Both the position numbers and the translations under genes were made by a program. Below the pieces are notes generated by a model. That model did not search any database. It worked only from the letters and a program-made list of their open reading frames with translations, and had not been told where the DNA came from. This document shows, piece by piece, positions 61,075 through 64,000 of a stretch of DNA of 64,000 bases. Source of the stretch: Spirosoma linguale DSM 74 (GTDB taxonomy: Bacteria > Bacteroidota > Bacteroidia > Cytophagales > Spirosomataceae); assembly GCA_000024525.1 (NCBI GenBank), contig CP001769.1:6977001-7041000 (forward strand). Direction: 5' to 3'. Each line of letters opens with the position of its first letter. Position 1 is the stretch's first letter.

Positions 61075-64000
61075 TTAGAACGTCACATTCAGACCGAAGA
61101 GGAACTGGCGCTGGTTCGGATAAACACCCTCGTCGATACCAAACGAGGTACTATTCGAGAACGATTGGTTCAGACTGCCACCCGAGCTGTTGTTCGTGTT
61201 GGCCGTAGTGCCAATTTCAGGATCAAGACCCGAGTACTTGGTGATCGTAAACAGGTTGGCCGACTGAACATATACCCGTAGCCGCTCGATACCCAGCTTT
61301 TTCAGGGTATTGGCGGGCAGGGTATAGCCAAGCTGCGCGTTTTTGGCGCGCAGGTACGAGCCATTCTCCACGAAGTACGAGTTAGGTACGTTGGCCGAAC
61401 TGAACGAGCCTACCGTTTCCTGAATCGGTGCTTTGGCATTGTGATTTTCGGGTGTCCAGGAATCGTACAGGGCCGTCCGGCTTTTGGCTCCCTGGAAGTT
61501 GGCGTTGAAGTCGGTCCACCAGCGTACGTTGTTCCAGATGTCGTTGCCTTGTGTTCCGTAGAAGAAAATGCTGAAGTCGAACTTTTTATACGTGGCACCC
61601 AGGTTCAGGCCGTAGCTGAACTTTGGATTCGGGTTGCCCAGGTACGTCCGGTCGGCATCGGTAATCTGACCATCTCCATTCACGTCGGCATAGCGGAAAC
61701 GACCCACGGCCACATCGCTCTGGTAAACGGCTGCCGAATTACCGGTTGCCTGTTGAGCCTGAGCGTTGGCCTGGTTGATCTCTTCCTGCGAATTCCAGAA
61801 GCCTGCGGTTTTGTAGCCGAAGAACTGCCCAATTGAGTGACCAACGGAGTTGCGAACAATGTAGCTACCATTGAACCGGCGACCTTCCTGATCAAAATAA
61901 TCGACGCCCTCAGCCAGCGATACGATTTTGTTGTTGTAGGTCGTAAACGTCAGCGTACCGGTCAGTTTCAGGTCGTTGGTCACGTTGATGGCGCTGGACG
62001 CGGCAATGTCGAGGCCGTGGTTGCGCATCCGGGCGACATTGACCGCCGGAGCCGTTCCCAGACCCGCCGTTCCGGCCAGTTCGAGGGTGTACAGCAGATC
62101 ACGAACTTCTTTGTTGTAATAATCAACCGTCAGGTCCAGTTTGCCTTTCCACAGACTGGCATCGAAACCAATGTTGGCGTTGATGTTTTTCTCCCAGCGC
62201 GCGTCAGGGTTACCGATGCGTGTCCGCTGGAAGCCCAGCGAATTAGCCGAGTTAGAGCCGGTAATGGCGTAGTACGACGAGGTACGATCACCACCGTAGG
62301 TTGTGTAGGCGTTGGCCGGATCAACGTTCAGCTGGTTGCCCATGATACCGTAACCCCCGCGAATTTTCAGGTCATTCAGCCAGGTAAGTCCGCTCATGAA
62401 GCTCTCCTGCGACACGCGCCAGCCTGCACTCACCGCCGGGAACCAGCCGTACTGGTAGTTCAGGAAGCGGGATGAGCCATCGCGACGAATGGTAGCACCC
62501 AACAGGTACTTATCTTTCAGCGAGTAATCGACCCGGCCAATCAGGGAGAACAGCGCGTCGGCATAGCGATTGCTGTAGTTGGTTGGCGTTCCCGAACCGG
62601 TCGAGAGGTTCGTGAAGTTGGGATCGAATGAGAAGTATCCCTGCGTTGTACCCCCTACGTTACGGCCCTGATTCTGGTACGCTTCAGTGCCCACCAGTAC
62701 TTTCAGATCGTGCGTATTGTTGAAGTTGTGCTGGTACTGTACCGTGTTGGTCCAGGTCCAGTTAGACCCGTTGAAGGTGTTCTCCGTGTAGGAGTTGGTC
62801 GTCGTGTTCTCCTGGTTTTCGTAGGTTGGATACGTAAACGAATGGAAGTTACCCATGTAAATCTCACCCCCGAAACTGGTGCGGGCTGTGAAATCTTTCA
62901 GGAAGTCGATCTCTGCGTACATGTTCCCGAACAACCGGTTGTTCTGCCCCCGGTTGTTGGCCGTCCGTTTCTGAATGGCAACCGGGTTGTTGGCGTTACC
63001 CAACCCCTGGCCGTAACCCCCGGCATAGTTTCCGGCAATGTCATAGACCGGAATAATGGGCTGCTCGCGGAACGCCATACCAATGGCGCTGCCTTCCTGA
63101 AGGGCGTTTACCCGTGGGTTGTCCGACACCGAGAAGGCCAGGTTTTCACCTACCCGTATGTTCTCCCGAATGTTGTACTGGCTGTTCGACCGGATTGTGT
63201 ACCGCTTCAGGTACGTGTTGATGAGTGTACCCTGCTGATTGAAGTAGTTGAACGAGAACAGATAGTTGCCCTGCGGACCGCCACCGCTTACGGCCAGGTT
63301 ATGGCTGGTGATGGGAGCCGCCTTGAAAATCTCATGGAACCAATCCGTTCCGGTCTTATTCGCCCGGGTAATCCGGTAGAAGGCATTGTACTGCGAGGCA
63401 TCGTTGTAGGTCGGGTTAACATTGTACCGCGATGGGTCTACCGATGGGTCGCCTTCTTTGGCTCCCTGTGGCGCGATATAGTCCGGCAAAACGGGCGTGG
63501 TGCCGCTGCCGTACAGCGGATCGTTAATGGCCACATTGGGGTTGGCGTTGCGAAGGGCATTGAACTTCAATTGAGCCGTTTCTTGCGGATTCAGCAAATC
63601 CCACACATTGCCGCCTTTAGGAATCTGCGTTCCGTAATAGGCATCGTACTGCACTTTTACCTTTCCCGTACCCCGGCGGGTCGTGATAATAATTACCCCG
63701 TTGGCGGCCCGTGAGCCATAGATCGACGCCGAACCGGCATCTTTCAAAACCTGCATGGAGGCCACGTCGTTCGGGTTGATGTCGTTGATGTTCTGCGTCG
63801 GTACGCCATCCACAACATACAGCGGCTGGTTGTTTCCGAACGTATTCAATCCCCGGATACGCACCTGGGGCGCTTCACCCGGCTGTCCCGAACCCAGCAC
63901 CGTAACGCCCGACGCCCGGCCCTGCAACTGGTTGGTGATCTGCGACGTGGGCTGTTGCTGAAGCTCGGCCACGTTTACGACCGCCACAGCGCCGGTCAAA
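61075..64000 (-). CDS. SusC/RagA family TonB-linked outer-membrane protein (5' end missing)
   Basis: The last 975 or so codons of a SusC-type transporter; the signal peptide and carboxypeptidase-like domain lie beyond the window. The visible part opens in the TonB plug (GRASGVTVLGSGQPGEAPQV, FGNNQPLYVVDGVP, GSASIYGSRAANGVIIITT) and runs through the barrel to the final LNVTF. It pairs with the SusD gene downstream to import oligosaccharides or peptides. Long opposite-strand frames over it are shadows. Confidence 0.95.
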   Translation of the reverse strand, partial: LTGAVAVVNVAELQQQPTSQITNQLQGRASGVTVLGSGQPGEAPQVRIRGLNTFGNNQPLYVVDGVPTQNINDINPNDVASMQVLKDAGSASIYGSRAANGVIIITTRRGTGKVKVQYDAYYGTQIPKGGNVWDLLNPQETAQLKFNALRNANPNVAINDPLYGSGTTPVLPDYIAPQGAKEGDPSVDPSRYNVNPTYNDASQYNAFYRITRANKTGTDWFHEIFKAAPITSHNLAVSGGGPQGNYLFSFNYFNQQGTLINTYLKRYTIRSNSQYNIRENIRVGENLAFSVSDNPRVNALQEGSAIGMAFREQPIIPVYDIAGNYAGGYGQGLGNANNPVAIQKRTANNRGQNNRLFGNMYAEIDFLKDFTARTSFGGEIYMGNFHSFTYPTYENQENTTTNSYTENTFNGSNWTWTNTVQYQHNFNNTHDLKVLVGTEAYQNQGRNVGGTTQGYFSFDPNFTNLSTGSGTPTNYSNRYADALFSLIGRVDYSLKDKYLLGATIRRDGSSRFLNYQYGWFPAVSAGWRVSQESFMSGLTWLNDLKIRGGYGIMGNQLNVDPANAYTTYGGDRTSSYYAITGSNSANSLGFQRTRIGNPDARWEKNINANIGFDASLWKGKLDLTVDYYNKEVRDLLYTLELAGTAGLGTAPAVNVARMRNHGLDIAASSAINVTNDLKLTGTLTFTTYNNKIVSLAEGVDYFDQEGRRFNGSYIVRNSVGHSIGQFFGYKTAGFWNSQEEINQANAQAQQATGNSAAVYQSDVAVGRFRYADVNGDGQITDADRTYLGNPNPKFSYGLNLGATYKKFDFSIFFYGTQGNDIWNNVRWWTDFNANFQGAKSRTALYDSWTPENHNAKAPIQETVGSFSSANVPNSYFVENGSYLRAKNAQLGYTLPANTLKKLGIERLRVYVQSANLFTITKYSGLDPEIGTTANTNNSSGGSLNQSFSNSTSFGIDEGVYPNQRQFLFGLNVTF

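Noticed and set aside
62710..63714. 334-residue plus-strand frame over susC
   Set aside because: Antisense to a clear SusC gene; Val/Gly/Arg-rich composition reflects the reverse reading of its codons.

Overview
The window is a chromosomal segment of a Bacteroidota bacterium, most likely of the Cytophagales and close to Spirosoma. The grounds are SusC/SusD and BtuB-type outer-membrane import genes, S46 and S9 peptidases, zinc-free forms of L36 and S14, a ribosomal operon without adk, and several matches to the Bacteroidota -7 promoter element TAnnTTTG. The genus is an inference. About 65 protein genes are supported. No tRNA, rRNA, CRISPR array or integrase was found.

Layout. 1-9.7 kb: end of a type II NADH dehydrogenase, an outer-membrane protein, a small lipoprotein, an S46 DPP7-type peptidase, DinB, an S9 peptidase, a secreted protein, then a Nudix hydrolase with a fungal-type cytosine deaminase. 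9.7-14 kb: a barrel protein, polyprenyl synthase, rhomboid, membrane LytTR regulator and a membrane protein. 14-17.2 kb: a leftward operon of Gfo/Idh/MocA oxidoreductase, MFS transporter and SGNH hydrolase. 17.5-22.4 kb: prfB with its +1 frameshift, lpdA, a glycosyltransferase and TerC. 22.5-30.3 kb: a siderophore receptor with a PepSY partner, then a large SF1 helicase. 30.3-47.3 kb: carA and a nearly complete S10-spc-alpha ribosomal operon (rplC to rplQ), all leftward. 47.3-48.8 kb: a Y1 transposase gene surrounded by REP-like palindromes. 48.8-53.3 kb: a sugar isomerase-like protein, an SDR and an active/inactive M16 peptidase pair. 53.4-57.4 kb: a cobalamin riboswitch followed by an overlapping btuB-btuG-like-dph6-like operon. 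57.5-64 kb: a cytochrome/VCBS lipoprotein and a SusD/SusC pair, with SusC cut by the window edge.

The most unusual layer is between the genes. Many junctions carry long inverted repeats, often 23 to 31 bp per arm and perfect. One class has arms that are themselves small GC-rich palindromes. These resemble in design the REP palindromes around the Y1 transposase gene. One family occurs at two distant loci with a conserved 34-nt two-hairpin core and arms of different sequence that remain self-complementary. Another occurs at three loci and supplies or overlaps stop codons at two of them. A 146-bp inverted repeat sits inside the helicase gene and stays in frame. Within the ribosomal operon, an intrinsic terminator in the rplC leader and another between rpmD and rplO suggest attenuation, and S3, S17 and L17 carry long low-complexity extensions.
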